From NCBI GenBank assembly GCA_029876055.1, contig CM056874.1, forward strand, positions 4,216,001 through 4,280,000: DNA of 64,000 nt, in the 5' to 3' direction. This document shows, in pieces, positions 34,650-45,896 of this stretch (positions within the stretch are counted from its first letter, which is position 1; every line of letters begins with the position of its first letter). Below the pieces are notes generated by a model. That model saw nothing but the letters and a program-made list of their open reading frames with translations. It was not told the DNA's origin and searched no databases. Position numbers and translations under genes: made by a program. The DNA is from Madurella fahalii (taxonomy: Eukaryota; Ascomycota; Sordariomycetes; Sordariales).

Positions 34650-36727
34650 ATGAAGAGAAAAGCGGAGGCACCTGCCAACGGAAAGAAGCAGGCCAAGAAG
34701 CGGTCCAAGCACAGTATTTCGCCCTCAGCTTCCTCGCCTTTGTCGACCCAGCTTGATGCTGACCTACGCTAGCTCTAACCGACGAAGAAGCCAAAGCCCG
34801 CTTCCGGACAGGTCTCTTCGACAAGGCCGTCCTCGCCAAGTACACCTCGCAATATGCTTCATCCACACCATACAAGCATGGCGTGATTTCCGAGCTGGTC
34901 AACGATGCACTCCTGCGCAAGGTCCGCGCCGAGATCAAGGCCAATGTCCACTTTACCCCCAAAGAGACCGACATCTACAAGATCCACCAGAGCGGCGACC
35001 TCGCAAACCTCGACGGCCTGGACGACGAGGCTCTGGCGAAGCTGCCCTCGCTTCTCGCTTTGCGCGATGCCCTCTACTCGCAGGCCTTCCGCGACTATGT
35101 CTCCCACATCACCGGCTGCGGCCCCCTGAGCGGGCGCAAGACCGACATGGCCATCAATGTGTACACCCCCGGCTGCTATCTCCTGTGCCACGACGATGTT
35201 ATCGGCTCTCGCAAGGTCAGCTACATCTTGTACCTGACCGATCCAGATACCCCCTGGCAGCCGGAATGGGGCGGTGCCCTCCGGCTCTTCCCTGTGGTGG
35301 ATCGTGAGGGCAAGGATGGCGAGGTGGCCAAGACGCCGCTTCCCGACCCCGTCAAGGTCATCCCCCCATCTTGGAACCAACTCTCGTTCTTTGCCGTGCA
35401 GCCGGGCGAGTCTTTCCACGATGTCGAGGAGGTCTATCATGCCGCCTCCAAGGAGGAACTGGAGAGGAACGGCGGTCGCATCCGCATGGCTATCAGTGGC
35501 TGGTTTCACATTCCCCAAATGGGGGAAGACGGCTGGGTTGAGGGAGCCGAGGAGAAGGCCGCTCACAAGAGCGGGCTGATGCAACTACAGGGTAATCCCG
35601 ACCAGTACGACCGTCCGGAGGCAAAGCCCGTCGAGGTCGAGAGTGAGGACAGCCGAGACAGCGACGACTTCCCCCTTGACGAGGCCGGTCTCGAGTTCCT
35701 TCTCAAGTACATTGCCCCCACATATCTGACACCAGACACAATTGAGCGGATCGGCGACCACTTCGAGGAGGAGTTTAGCATCACCTTGCCCGACATACTA
35801 CATCCCAAATTTGCCGAGAAACTCCGCCAGTATGTGGAGTCCCAGGAAGCCAAGCCGTTGCCGGAGGACAGCGAAGATATTGAGAAGGGGGCTTGGAAGG
35901 TCGCCTGCCCTCCCCATAAGCACCGGTACCTCTACCTGCAACCCGGAGAGCCCAGTTTGGAAGCCTCCCCATTGAAAGAGCTGTTTGAAGTCCTATTGCC
36001 ATCCAAGCAGTTCTGTTTGTGGCTGCAGATGGCGACGCGCTCCAAGATCCAGAGCCATGACCTGGTGGCCCGGCGGTTCCGTCATGGCAAGGACTACACG
36101 CTTGCCACTGGGCACGAAGGCAAGCCTAGGTTAGAGCTGAATATTGGCCTCACCCCTACCGAGGGCTGGGGCGATGTCGACGACGATGACGATGACGATG
36201 ATAACGCCAGTTCAGAGGTCTCGTCCGAAGATGAAGCGGTTCAAAACAACAAGCGGAGCAAAAAGGGCAGCGCAAACGGTAAGGACAAGGGTAAAGGTAA
36301 GGCGGGGCGCAGCGATGCCCAATCCAAGGGTAAAGGCAAGGCCATTGATAAGAGTGTGGGCCCAGACGAGGAAGACGGCGAGGTTGGCGGCCACGAAGTG
36401 TACATGGCTGGCGACGACGACAACGACGAGGATGCAGCGATATACAAGAGAAGCGCAGAGGATGACAACATCCTCTTCTTCCAGGCGGCGTCTTGGAACA
36501 AGATGACGATCGTGCTTCGTGACAGCGGAACACTACGCTTTGTCAAGTACGTTAGCCGGAGCGCTAAAGGCGACAGGTGGGATGTTAGTGGCACGTTCGA
36601 GATTGAAGAGCAGGACGAAGACCCTGACGAAGCGGATATCGGTGAAGGTTCTGGAGTCGGAGTGCTAGACGACTCAGAGGAGGAGTTCAAAGGCTTCTCG
36701 AGCAGCGAGGAGAGCGACTCTGACTAA
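34650..36727 (+). CDS. ofd1: Prolyl 3,4-dihydroxylase, Tpa1/Ofd1 family (2-oxoglutarate oxygenase)
   Basis: Two exons, 34650-34713 and 34773-36727, with a 59-bp intron (GTATTT...CTGACC...CTAG), give 672 aa. The first exon encodes a Lys/Arg-rich leader (MKRKAEAPANGKKQAKK), a likely nuclear localisation signal. The N-terminal double-stranded beta-helix has the Fe(II) triad His161-x-Asp163 (CHDD) and His237 (ESFHDVEEV), and a 2-oxoglutarate-binding Arg at 257 or 259 in RIRMAISGWFH. A second, non-catalytic Ofd1 C-terminal domain follows. Yeast and fission-yeast relatives hydroxylate ribosomal protein uS12 (Rps23) and link oxygen to translation and sterol regulation. A 130-residue Asp/Glu and Lys-rich insert splits the C-terminal domain (about residues 490-610), and the tail is acidic. 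The gene name is by family; orthology to Ofd1 versus Tpa1 is equivalent here. Confidence 0.92.
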
Positions 36728-37746
36728 GCCAGATGTTGGCCAAGGGAAATTATTTCGATGCAATGCCATTCTGAGTAAGATGTCGCCTTGTCTCGATTGA
36801 TGCTTGTGCCGCGGTGATCATGAGGGGCTCGACCTGTGTGTGCTGGTCAAGCTGCCTTGCGACAAACAGGGTCGTAACCACGGGGCCCTCGATACTCCTC
36901 GGCAAGACAAGCTCCGGTTCTCCTCCCATCCGAGGTTGGACGGATCAGGTAAATCGGGCTATTGAGTTCTCTCATCGATCGGCGTGGCGAACATACTGTT
37001 GGGCTCGGGGCTCAAACCATGGGTTGACAGGGGTGGTCAATATCGAAGAGGGGCAGAAGCTGGAGCGGTTGCATCACAACGTGGCGCTGCCTGCATCCAA
37101 GAAGGCACGGCAGACACCGAAAGTCCGACCATGGCCGCATGACCATGGGAATTTGCCAGCCTCGAGATTCGGCGGACAATTCCTAAATTGTGAGTAGGGG
37201 TTGCTGCGAAGGTAAACACTCTCGATAAGACCTAAGAGTGCGGCTGCCATGTGCATGGCCCTCGCACTGGTCTATGGGCTGTGGGAACGGGTTATGGCTG
37301 GTGTTCGTCTCACCTCGACGACCCTTGAACCAGTCTGCCGGTGCTGCCGGAGTGCCGGGCAACTCCATGATCCGCCCAAATTAGCGGGAACCGCGGGCCC
37401 CCATTGCCCAATCTCTGCTGGGAAAATTCAGAGGACGGAGCCCACAGGGGCTGGCACCGCCCGGGCAGGGAGCCAACCAGAGCCACTCCCGCTGCACCTT
37501 CCGGCGGGGGATCCCATTGCTGACGAGAACCACGATCGGCCCAAGCCCATCCATCCCGTCCCACTGATCTGGATTCTGCATGCCCCAGACACTGCTTCAA
37601 TTTTCACCTGATCGTTTTAACTTCCGCCCTGCTCCTTTTCTGTATTGGCTTTGCGTATAAACTTCTGATACCCCGGCGCTTTATTATTGTTGAGAGAGCG
37701 ACTGCTTTTCTTCTCCTAATTGCCTCGCCGTGTACCCACTGTAACA
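36728..37746. other. Intergenic region between two plus-strand genes
   Basis: 1.0 kb: 3' flank of the Ofd1-like gene and promoter of the 287-aa gene. A TATA-like stretch (GTATAAAC) occurs near 37655, about 90 bp before the next start codon. Nothing else was recognised. Confidence 0.4.
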
Positions 37747-38857
37747 ATGCCGATTCGCAACCCCTTCGCCCGCCGACCCGGCGCCATCGCGGTCCAGGAT
37801 GAGAACCAGCGCCCCGGTTCGGCCGCTGGAAAGACCGATGCCGCGTCACCAGGGTTTGAGAAAGTGGATACAGTCGGATCAATGGCGTCGGCGGCGTTCA
37901 GCATTCGCAGTAGAAGAAGCCAGGACACGGGCGAGTACAAGATGAGTGGTGAGGGTCCCTCCGTCAGCCCCTCCCCCGCCAAACATACCCCTCTCAAGAC
38001 CGGCCGTCCGCCGCTTTCCCCATCTTCACTAGTTCTCTGGGCTCACATCTTGGTTTTCTGCAGTGGTCAATGACAGTGGAGTCTACCTACCCGTATGTTA
38101 CATCGCATTGGCCGTAGAATGGCTTTACCGGACAAGGCTGTCTAACACGGAACAAATTTAGCCATCTCCTATAGAAAAGGAAGCGACCTGGCCCAGGCGG
38201 TACCTCTCTCGAACGTCAAGTGACAAGAGCAGCGTCAGCGCCAGCGGCGAGATCGAGCACTTTCCCATCTCTCGAGAGTCGTTCGACTCGTACAGGCGTT
38301 CATTTGTGTGTTTCACCTCTTCCTTTCTCTCCCATACCGCGAACAAAAGCTGACAAACCCCACCCCAGGACATTTGCGCCAAGAGCCCGGTCATCCAGCC
38401 CGTCGACTCGATCCTCCCGCCGCGCCAGAGCCTCGACTCGAAACGATTCCCTGGTGCTGTGCCGAGGTCTGCGCTCAGTCTTGAGCAGCAGCGACTGCGG
38501 CAATGGCAATTCGAGCGGGAGCCGCCCACGCCGGAGGAGAATTTCGAGGATGTCGGCTTGAACGATTCGAATGAGAACAAACAGCAGCCGCAGAAGAAGA
38601 GGGGTTTCTTTGCCAAGTTTGGAGGGGATGCCGCACCCCCGTCTCCGACGGCGCCACACGATCAGACTTCTGCCGGTGGCGGTGGAACGGCTGTGTCGAG
38701 GTTTTTGCCGCTGCCCGGTCGGAAGAGAGCGCAGAGCGGGAGCGGGCAGGGCGCGGAGTTGGGGGCCATACCGGTGATCATGGTCAGTGCTGGGCTGGAC
38801 AAGACGCCTGCGGCACCCCCCGCGGCCGCCCTACAGTCACAGGAAGTTCAGTCGTGA
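37747..38857 (+). CDS. Uncharacterised fungal protein, 287 aa
   Basis: Four exons, 37747-37948, 38064-38092, 38162-38305 and 38369-38857. Introns of 115, 69 and 63 bp are bounded by GTGAGG, GTATGT and GTGTGT donors and CAG/TAG acceptors. Phases 1, 0 and 0 all fit, and exon 2 is only 29 nt. I do not recognise a domain. The protein is hydrophilic and probably disordered, with no signal peptide or membrane segment. Features are a basic start (MPIRNPFARRPGA), several Arg/Ser-rich potential phosphorylation patches (RRSQDTGEYK, RRYLSRTSSDKSS, ESFDSYRRSF), one predicted helical segment (LSLEQQRLRQWQFEREP) and a basic QKKRGFFAKFGG patch. It looks like a regulated adaptor protein, but this is inference. 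Confidence 0.75.
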
Positions 38858-39655
38858 GTGGCCTGCTCAGCATTGCATCAGTTATTTTTCTTTTCGGCAT
38901 ACGATTTCGGTGGGTCCGGTGCCTTACTGCGGCAGGGCTTCGGGGAGGAGGCGTGTCAGACGGAGGTTTGAATGGTTTCTTTTTGCAGGCATTCATGCAA
39001 CGATTAGACGGTCAGATTTAATGGTCATGATCACTCGCTTACAGGAGGGATACGAAGGTAACGAAGACTGGAACGGCGTTATAGGTCTGTGGGTTGGCTT
39101 GAAGAGATATTTAGGTACTACACTGATTAATGGCTAGTAATGTGAGCAACGATACGCGAGAGAAACCGTCTTCCCGGCCATGGCGTTGCAGAGTTGCTTA
39201 GAGGAAGGTTTCGCATTGCGCTGTAATGGGACTCGACTTACACCATATCGTGCCTTCCGGATTCGGACATCGATGCAGGGTTGTTTCACCACAGTTCACA
39301 GCAAAGTTGCCTCAAATTCCCTACTTCTGTCCTTACGTTCCCTCACAACACTTCGACTATGATATCCATTCACTCCCATGTAGACTTTTCTTATTTAGTG
39401 CAATTTTGAGGTTCCCGCGTCTCCGAAGCCTTGACAGTTAAGGTCACGCGGCCGCTGCCCAGTCAGCTGGAGAAAATTACGCAAGACACAAGTTCGGTCC
39501 GATGGTCGACAAGAAACCCACCCAGTTTGTGGCCTCCTCTCTATTTCTATCATAGAGTCGCCCAAAGGTATCTAGCGTCTCACAACTATCTACTATCTAC
39601 CAGCGTGCTGCCATTGTAACGTTTAGATGGGTTCCAGGTATATATGTATGGACTC
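38858..39655. other. Convergent 3' region
   Basis: 798 bp between the stops of the 287-aa gene and the Cys/Met PLP enzyme. No gene or repeat supported. Confidence 0.45.
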
Positions 39656-40974
39656 TCAGTCCTTCAGCTCCTCCTTTAGCGCCTGTAGACCCTGGAGCAA
39701 ATCGTCCCTCAAGTCTTCCCAGCCCTCAACTCCAATGCTCACCCGCAACAACCTCTTGTCGATGGCCTTGTCGGTCATGGCACGCCACTCGATCAAACTC
39801 TCGATTCCTCCAAGGCTGGTGGCGTGATGGAATAGGAACAGCTTGCTCGGCAGCCGCTTTGCGTGTTGATCAGACTTGAGCCACAACGAAAAGACGGGAC
39901 CGAAACCGTTCGGCATCTGCTTGCGCAGCCACGAGCCAGCGTCGGACGCCTCGGGCTGCTGGGATGCGTGCTGAATCTTGACGACCAAATCGGATACGAC
40001 GTTCCCGCCAGCTTTCATTTGCGAAGCGAACCAGTCCACCAGGCGCTGCGTGCTCTCGCTCTGTCTCATCACCCGCAGTTCCAGCGTTCGCAGACTGCGC
40101 ACCCCGAGCCACCCTTCGAGGCTGCCCATGACACCGCCCAGATGGAGCCGCTCCTCTTTCAGTGATTCAACCCAGCCGGGCTGGCTATCTTTGCCGTGCG
40201 CCAGGTCCGGCCGGACCGCTAGCACGCCACTTAGCATGTCGCTGTGGCCTCCAAAGTACTTAGTCCCGCTGTGCATGATAATGTCAACGCCGTGCTTGAA
40301 CGGGTCCTGCAGGGGCGGCGGCGCAAACGTCGCATCGACGGTCAGATAGCAGCCCAGTTGGTCGGCCTTCTTGCGATAATAGGCCAGGTCGCGTGCCTCG
40401 CCCGTCGGGTTCAGGGGTGTCTCGACGTGGATGACGTCTCCCTTCTGTAGCTTGGCCAGGTCGTTTTCGTCCTCGAGCTCTAGTTGCTCAAGGCCGTTGA
40501 GCTTGTTTATCAGTTTCAAGCAGCCATGGCAGCCGTGGTAGCCACCACCGATGGCAACACGCTTCGGGTTGAGGAACACAATCATGGCGTAGAAAGCCGC
40601 CAAGCCCGATGCGTAGGTCACCGCGGGGCCACCAAGCAGCGAGGTCAGAATCGCTTCGTAACGAGTGGTATTTGGCGCGCTATCACGCGAGTAGATGTGA
40701 GAGTCATAGGGGGCGTTGGGCTTGTGACCATGTTAATTACATGCACTTTTCTATGTCTGGTATCTAGTGTACCTACATCGACGTTCAGCCATGGCTGCAG
40801 TTCATCCGGATTTCGCGAGTAGCGGAAGGTTGTGGAAACGTGTAGAGGCGGCGCCACTGCTTGGTGATTGTTGATGTAGTCATCGGCGTGGACGGAGCGA
40901 GATGCAAGGGACAACTGCTTGCCGAAGGCGGAGGCAAGTTGGTTCGGGCCGGCCTCGGCCGTCGGGGGTGTCAT
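39656..40974 (-). CDS. Cys/Met-metabolism PLP enzyme (cystathionine gamma-synthase/lyase family)
   Basis: Two exons, 40777-40974 and 39656-40720, give 420 aa. The 56-bp intron has donor GTAGGT and an AAG acceptor 13 nt after a TTAAC branch motif; the join makes NVD-PNAPYDSHIYSRDSAPNT, matching the family's conserved DSHIYSRDSAPNT. Fold-type I trans-sulfuration enzymes cleave or form C-S bonds between cysteine, homocysteine and homoserine derivatives. Visible landmarks are the YASGLAAFYA cofactor segment, VETPLNPTGE, VDATFAPPPLQDP and the Schiff-base Lys220 in MHSGTKYFGGHSD. Pairing of the family to a specific reaction (gamma-synthase, gamma-lyase or methionine gamma-lyase) is not possible by eye. 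No organelle signal is evident. Confidence 0.9.
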
Positions 40975-41903
40975 GATGTTCCGTTAGGCCTACGATTTCC
41001 GAAGTGACGATGTGGAAAACTCAGCACCTGTAAACCTGAAGACACCGGAGGGACACCAGGAAAATGAGAAGGGAGTTCTCTTTTATTTTGTTTTTTGGCT
41101 GCCAAAAGATGGACTTGGTCCCCGCAGACACCACCTGCTCCCTGCCCTCGGGTTCGATATCGGCGCGGGGCAGCCCCATTGCCGTGAATTCGTCATTGCA
41201 AGGGCGCGCTAATGCTCCTTGAATCAGACCATCAGACAACAGACATTCCTGATTCAACACGCGCTATAGTTGGAGCTTCTGAAAGCGGCCATCTCGAAGT
41301 CCAGTCTGTTCCATCAGAAGCTGTCACTTCCGGATGACTCGGCCGGCACTGTCACACACTCTCTCCGTCACCCTAGAGAAGACGGCATAGCCAAATATCT
41401 CAACAGACCCGCCTACGGTTCGCCCATGTTGAGAACAAGGACCCGTCGATGTGGAACTCGGACAAATCCCCACATTGGCGCCGTTTGCATATACAACCCC
41501 TGTCCGTATCGCGGCTCAAGGGCACGCTGTCGTAGAATGAGCAACTTTGTCCGTATATGGAGGTGTTCATCTTCCGGCGCTATGTAGTCTTCTCGTTTAT
41601 GTTCAACTTTACTCTCCATACCTTACATAAGAGGAAGCGCTTTCCAACTCTGGCTATTGAAATGGCTGGCCCAGGGGATTGCATACACATCCCTAACCCT
41701 ATATTCTAAGCCTTCGGGCCCCACACGGGCCAGCCAACCGGCGATATTCACAACCAGCAGCATCCATCCAAAGGCGACACACGGCGACTCTAGATGTCGC
41801 TGCAGATTCCCGAGCCAACGCTGATTGATGCCGACCTCCCCATACGTCTCTAGGGTGGCATTTAAAGAATCCCACCTTAAGCCCATGAAATGAGATTACC
41901 GCC
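40975..41903. other. Divergent intergenic region (PLP enzyme / trs23)
   Basis: 929 bp with presumably both promoters. A partial Gcn4/CPC1-type site TGACTC lies at 41335-41340; a full TGACTCA was not seen. No gene supported. Confidence 0.4.
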
Positions 41904-42520
41904 ATGTACGTCTCATCTCCTCATCCACACTCAATTGAACATCTGACAAAGCTGATGTGAACATCACCAGGACCGTCTTCGCTCTCATCATCATAAACAA
42001 GGCGGGAGGCCTGATCTACAACCGAACTTTTCACGAGGGCGGTCTGAACAAGATCAGCACCAATGATTATCTCGTTCTAGCGGGCACTTTCCATGGGTAT
42101 GGCTCTCACAACTGGCCCCGTTCGTTCCTCATAGTTATCCGTCATCGTGCTCACCCAAAGTCAAAAAACAAAAGCGTTCACGCCATCACAGCTCGCCTGA
42201 GCCCGATCAAGAACCCAGCCGCCAACAGGAGTTCAACCTCTTCAGTGGGCGGTCTGACACGGCCGGACCCGCCATCAGGCCTCGAGGTGCTGGAGTCGGA
42301 GAACTTCCGCATGCAGTGCTTCACCACGCTCACGGGCATCAAGTTCCTGTTGTTTACCGACACCACGCAGGCAAACGTAGACCTTACCATGAGACGCGTC
42401 TACGACATGTACACGGACTACGTCATGAAGAACCCCTTCTACCAGTTGGAGATGCCGGTGCGCTGCGACATGTTCGACCGGAAGCTATCATCGTACATTA
42501 GGGAGATCAACAATAGGTAG
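41904..42520 (+). CDS. trs23: TRAPP complex subunit Trs23 (TRAPPC4, sybindin-like)
   Basis: Three-exon model, 41904-41905, 41971-42096 and 42175-42520, gives 157 aa. The start codon itself is split AT|G by a 65-bp intron with donor GTACGT and acceptor CACCAG. This yields MTVFALIIINKAGGLIYN, the expected longin-type N-terminus. A 78-bp intron with an AAG acceptor follows and joins GTFHG to VHAITARL. Trs23 is a core subunit of TRAPP, the guanine-nucleotide exchange factor for Ypt1/Rab1 at the Golgi. The C-terminal half (FRMQCFTTLTGIKFLLFTD, then YVMKNPFYQLEMPVRCDMFD) is strongly typical. Residues around 60-80 form a Ser/Pro loop. The gene converges on rpn10 with 154 bp between stops. Confidence 0.9.
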
Positions 42521-42674
42521 CATTCCATTTTCGAGGGTGAAAGAGCGTCGTCGAGCAGGAGTTATCGGGCGTTTGTGCCAAGGGAATAATCCTTTTTGTT
42601 CATGCCAAGCTGTTGTCTATTTCTACAGAGCTCCCCATTTAACCCTGCCCCATAATGTGCGATCGTGCATCTTA

Positions 42675-43641
42675 TTACGAGGTGTCCATCTTGTCGGCAT
42701 CGTCTGATTTGCCCCCTTTGTCATCATCCTTCTTGCTGCCGCTCGGCTGGCCATCCTTGTCCAGCAGCGGCGTTGATTCGCCCTCTTCCTTGACGCTCTC
42801 TAGACTGTTCTTCTTGGCCGCCTCGGCCTCCTCGCGCGCACGCTTCTCCTGCCGCGCTTTCTCTTCCTCCATGCTCATGCGTAGAGCCAAGGCAAGCTCG
42901 GGGTCCTGAGACGGGTCGACGCCAAAGGGGAAATCCTCGGTCGCGGCACCGCCAGCATCACCTCCGCTAGCGGCGCTGGCTCCCTCGCCAAGCATGATGG
43001 GCGTCGAAATAAGTTGGTCGCTCAGCAGCTTTGAGCTCGGCGGGATAACAACCAAGTGGGAGCCGTCGGTGGTACCCTTAACCTCGCGGTTGAATGCCTC
43101 CAACTTTGCCTGGTTGTCCTCGTCCATATCACCAAAGAGCACAAAGTCGACGCTGGTGGTGTACTTCTTCATCTTCCTGGCGAGCTGGACCAGCTCACGC
43201 TCGCCCTCTTCGATAGGGGAGCATACAAAGACGATGATGCGTGCCCTCTGAGACTTGTTCTGCCGGTGCTTGAGTGCGAGCTGTTGGGCGCGCGGCGGGG
43301 TCAGCCTGCAAGCCGACATGCAGCATACGTCTCGTCGCTCATCAACTTACGCTTGCCACTTGGATGCCCGTCGTCAGATGAGCCGAGCCGCGGATCTTCT
43401 TCTTTGTCCGGTGCAAGCCCTCGAGGATCTTGCCCTGATCGTTTGTGAGCGTCACCAGCACTTCGGGACCCTTGCCCCCCATGCTCATCAACCCGACCGA
43501 CGACTCGGGATTGCCCTGCGTGACATTCTGAAAGATGATGTTGACCGCATCGCTCTGCGCATCGAAGCGGGTGGGTGTATAGTCGCCGTTTCTGCTGCTC
43601 TCACTGTTGTCCACCACGATCATGACCGCCTCGAGAACCAT
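42675..43641 (-). CDS. rpn10: 26S proteasome regulatory subunit Rpn10 (ubiquitin receptor)
   Basis: Two exons, 43351-43641 and 42675-43280, separated by a 70-bp intron (GTAAGT...CAACAG), give 298 aa. Rpn10 binds polyubiquitin and sits at the base-lid junction of the 19S particle. The start at 43641 gives MVLEAVMIVVDNSESSRNGD, the near-invariant beginning of the von Willebrand A domain (residues 1 to about 190). A single ubiquitin-interacting motif occurs at about residues 223-242 (DPELALALRMSMEEEKARQE), followed by a charged, disordered tail. An upstream in-frame Met exists, but the family start is unambiguous. An 18-bp palindrome lies 9 nt upstream of the ATG. Confidence 0.96.
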
Positions 43642-43650
43642 CTTGCCGAG

Positions 43651-43668
43651 CTTGTTTGGGCAAACAAG
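43651..43668. promoter_or_regulatory. 18-bp palindrome next to the rpn10 start codon
   Basis: CTTGTTTG and CAAACAAG are exact reverse complements separated by GG. In the rpn10 leader this could form an 8-bp hairpin ending 9 nt before the ATG, or be a dimeric protein-binding site. Structure is seen; function is inference. Confidence 0.5.
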
Positions 43669-43901
43669 CAACGAGTATTTCGTACGGATTGCCTTGGTGG
43701 TAGTCGTGCCGGGATTTCTGATCGGATGCAGTCGCCTTGTTACTCCAAGAAATCCGGCGGTCGGGGTTACGTTGCGAATGCTCGTGGGGCGTGGCGTTGG
43801 GAAGGGTTGAATGGGATAAGGGTTGAATGGGATCTTGAAGCGACAGAGCTGCCGTCTGCTAAAGGTACGTAAGGCGGTTCAGCCTGGAGGCGCTGAGCCG
43901 A

Positions 43902-43923
43902 GCTGGGCTGGGCTGGGCTGGGC
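43902..43923. repeat. (GCTGG)4 tandem repeat
   Basis: Pentanucleotide repeat in the rpn10/nbl1 divergent promoter, seen directly. Confidence 0.85.
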
Positions 43924-44268
43924 ACGAGCACGGACATCGATCGGGGAGCCTCATGTCGCACTGTGCAGTGATTTCACTTGATTGCTGGGACCCACATCCA
44001 TCAGAGCCCCACCTCTCAAGTTGCTTACCGCAGAGCCAAAATGATCGGCCCCGGCCCGGCGCTCGCTTTGTTTACTTTGCGAAACGCGGACCACTCACAT
44101 CACAGAGCGCGCATCCCTTTCCACAATTCATCTTCCACTTTTGCAATTATACACCCGAACTCAACAATTTACCCCAGCCAGAGCACTTTGCTTTCAATCG
44201 CACAATCGCACAAGCACCGCAATTCGAATCCCCATCCTCAGCGCTGTCTCGGAGACTCGAATCATCTC

Positions 44269-45535
44269 ATGCCTCCCATCCGCGACAAGGAACGCAAGTC
44301 GGAGCAATCCATCATGTACAACGAGGAGCAGACGGCGGTCAACATGATGAGCCAAAAGGTCCCAACAAAGGACGGAAACCCCCAAGCCCGGGAGAGCCCG
44401 CTCAAGAAGAGGAGGGCGGGGATCACTCTCGCGCAAAAGCAGGCATTGATCGACAACCTCCAGCTCGAGAGTATGTTTGCGCCGTGAAGGGCCCGAGGAC
44501 GCGACGCTGACAGTTCTGTAGTCACCGAGCGTGCGCGCAAACTCCGAGCAAACTACAACATCCACGCGCAAAGTCTTCGTACGCGGATAGAAATACGCGT
44601 CAATCGCATTCCCCTATCATTGCGCAAGTTCAAAATGGGCGATCTCTTGCAGAAATACTCGTCGGAACAGCAGCAAAAACCCAACACAGCTACAGACACC
44701 ACCAGGGGCCCTCCCGTTCCGGCGAAGGATCCTGTATCGTCACGGCCACCCTCGCAGCGAGCACCCGCACCTGCGGCGCCTCATTCAGCGCGTCCGCCGA
44801 AGAGGCTCAGGTTAGCTCGCGTTGCTTTCTACAAAACGAATTACTATGCTAACAATTTTGCGCAGCCATGAAATCTCTGGTGGAGACAAGGAGAATGATG
44901 TTGAAAACATTGAGAACCCCAAGAAGAAGGCGCGCAGCAACGCAACCGGCGATATTGGGCGCGGCTATCCAGCCCACGTCCTCTCGCCGACTACATCCAA
45001 CTCACGAGTAGCGCCCCACCGGACCATTGCGACACCAGGTAGATCCGGCATCGCACGTCCCGCAGTAACCCCTGGAAGGGCGGCGGTGGCGACCAACATT
45101 CTCAGCAACATGGTCGACAAAGCACGGGGAGCACGGGCAGCCCCGACGGCGCGCAAGACGACCATTTCGACCACGGCGAGCTCAACCAACGGCACCGGGA
45201 CGACGGCGGCCAAAAGGAAGAGGGGCGCTACGGTCACAGCAGGAGCCCCTCAACCACCGTCAAGGCCTGCGACGCGGACTGCGCGGCGAGCTAGTGACGA
45301 CAGCGAGTCCAGCGACGCCAGCACGTCTACGGTGGTGAGGAAGCGGCCGGCGACGGCGCCGCCCGGGGCAGCCCCCAAACTTCCAGGCCCTCCGGCAACA
45401 AGCAAAAGGACGGTCATGGGCACCATCAGGAGAGGAGTGACGACGGGCACGACAAGGAAAGTGCCCGCGGCTAAAGCGGGGACGACACCCGCTTCTACGA
45501 CCGGCACCGGGAGGGTCTTGAGAAAGCGGGCTTGA
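44269..45535 (+). CDS. nbl1: Chromosomal passenger complex subunit Nbl1 (borealin N-terminal domain)
   Basis: Three exons, 44269-44470, 44522-44810 and 44866-45535, give 386 aa. Introns are 51 bp (GTATGT...CTGTAG) and 55 bp (GTTAGC with a TGCTAAC branch and CGCAG). The borealin N-terminal helix spans the first junction: ITLAQKQALIDNLQLE, then ITERARKLRANYNIHAQSLR and RVNRIPLSLRKFKMGDLL. In the passenger complex this segment bundles with survivin and INCENP to target Aurora B to centromeres. The rest is basic, Ser/Thr/Pro/Ala-rich and disordered, consistent with DNA/microtubule contact and Aurora phosphorylation, and ends in Arg-Lys-Arg. It is far longer than yeast Nbl1 (about 70 aa), as in other filamentous fungi. 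Confidence 0.9.
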
Positions 45536-45896
45536 TTGCCCTAGGGCGGTCGCGTGATTTTGCCGGCGTTTACGGGCTACGGAACCTGGTCGGGGTTGTC
45601 GTGTATCATTTAGGCGATTGGTCGGGGGCGCATGGTCTGGCGTTTGTCGGTGCTGGAAAGATGATAGGATACGGGATAGGGGCGTCAAAACAGGGCATAA
45701 TTCACAGGGATGGCCGGGCCCCGGGCTATGGGGGAAAGGAGTCATCGGGAATCATTGCTAGCGAAGGGCGGAATTGTTTTTGTTTACTGTAACCCATTGG
45801 GATAATATGGATCCTCTTGGCGGGATGCTTACTCCAAACCACCCCTTTTCCCCAAAACACCACCTCGACCAGCCAACCATCCTCGGCCAACCCACC
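45536..45896. other. Convergent 3' region of nbl1 and tma22
   Basis: 361 bp between stops; nothing recognised. Confidence 0.45.

Larger units (their letters stand above)
43642..44268. promoter_or_regulatory. Shared divergent promoter of rpn10 and nbl1
   Basis: 627 bp between divergent start codons. It contains the palindrome at 43651-43668 and a (GCTGG)4 repeat at 43902-43923. No exact proteasome-associated control element (GGTGGCAAA) was seen. Confidence 0.45.

Noticed and set aside
41957..41970. GTG start giving a slightly longer Trs23
   Set aside because: Non-ATG start; the bases are better explained as the end of the intron that splits the ATG.
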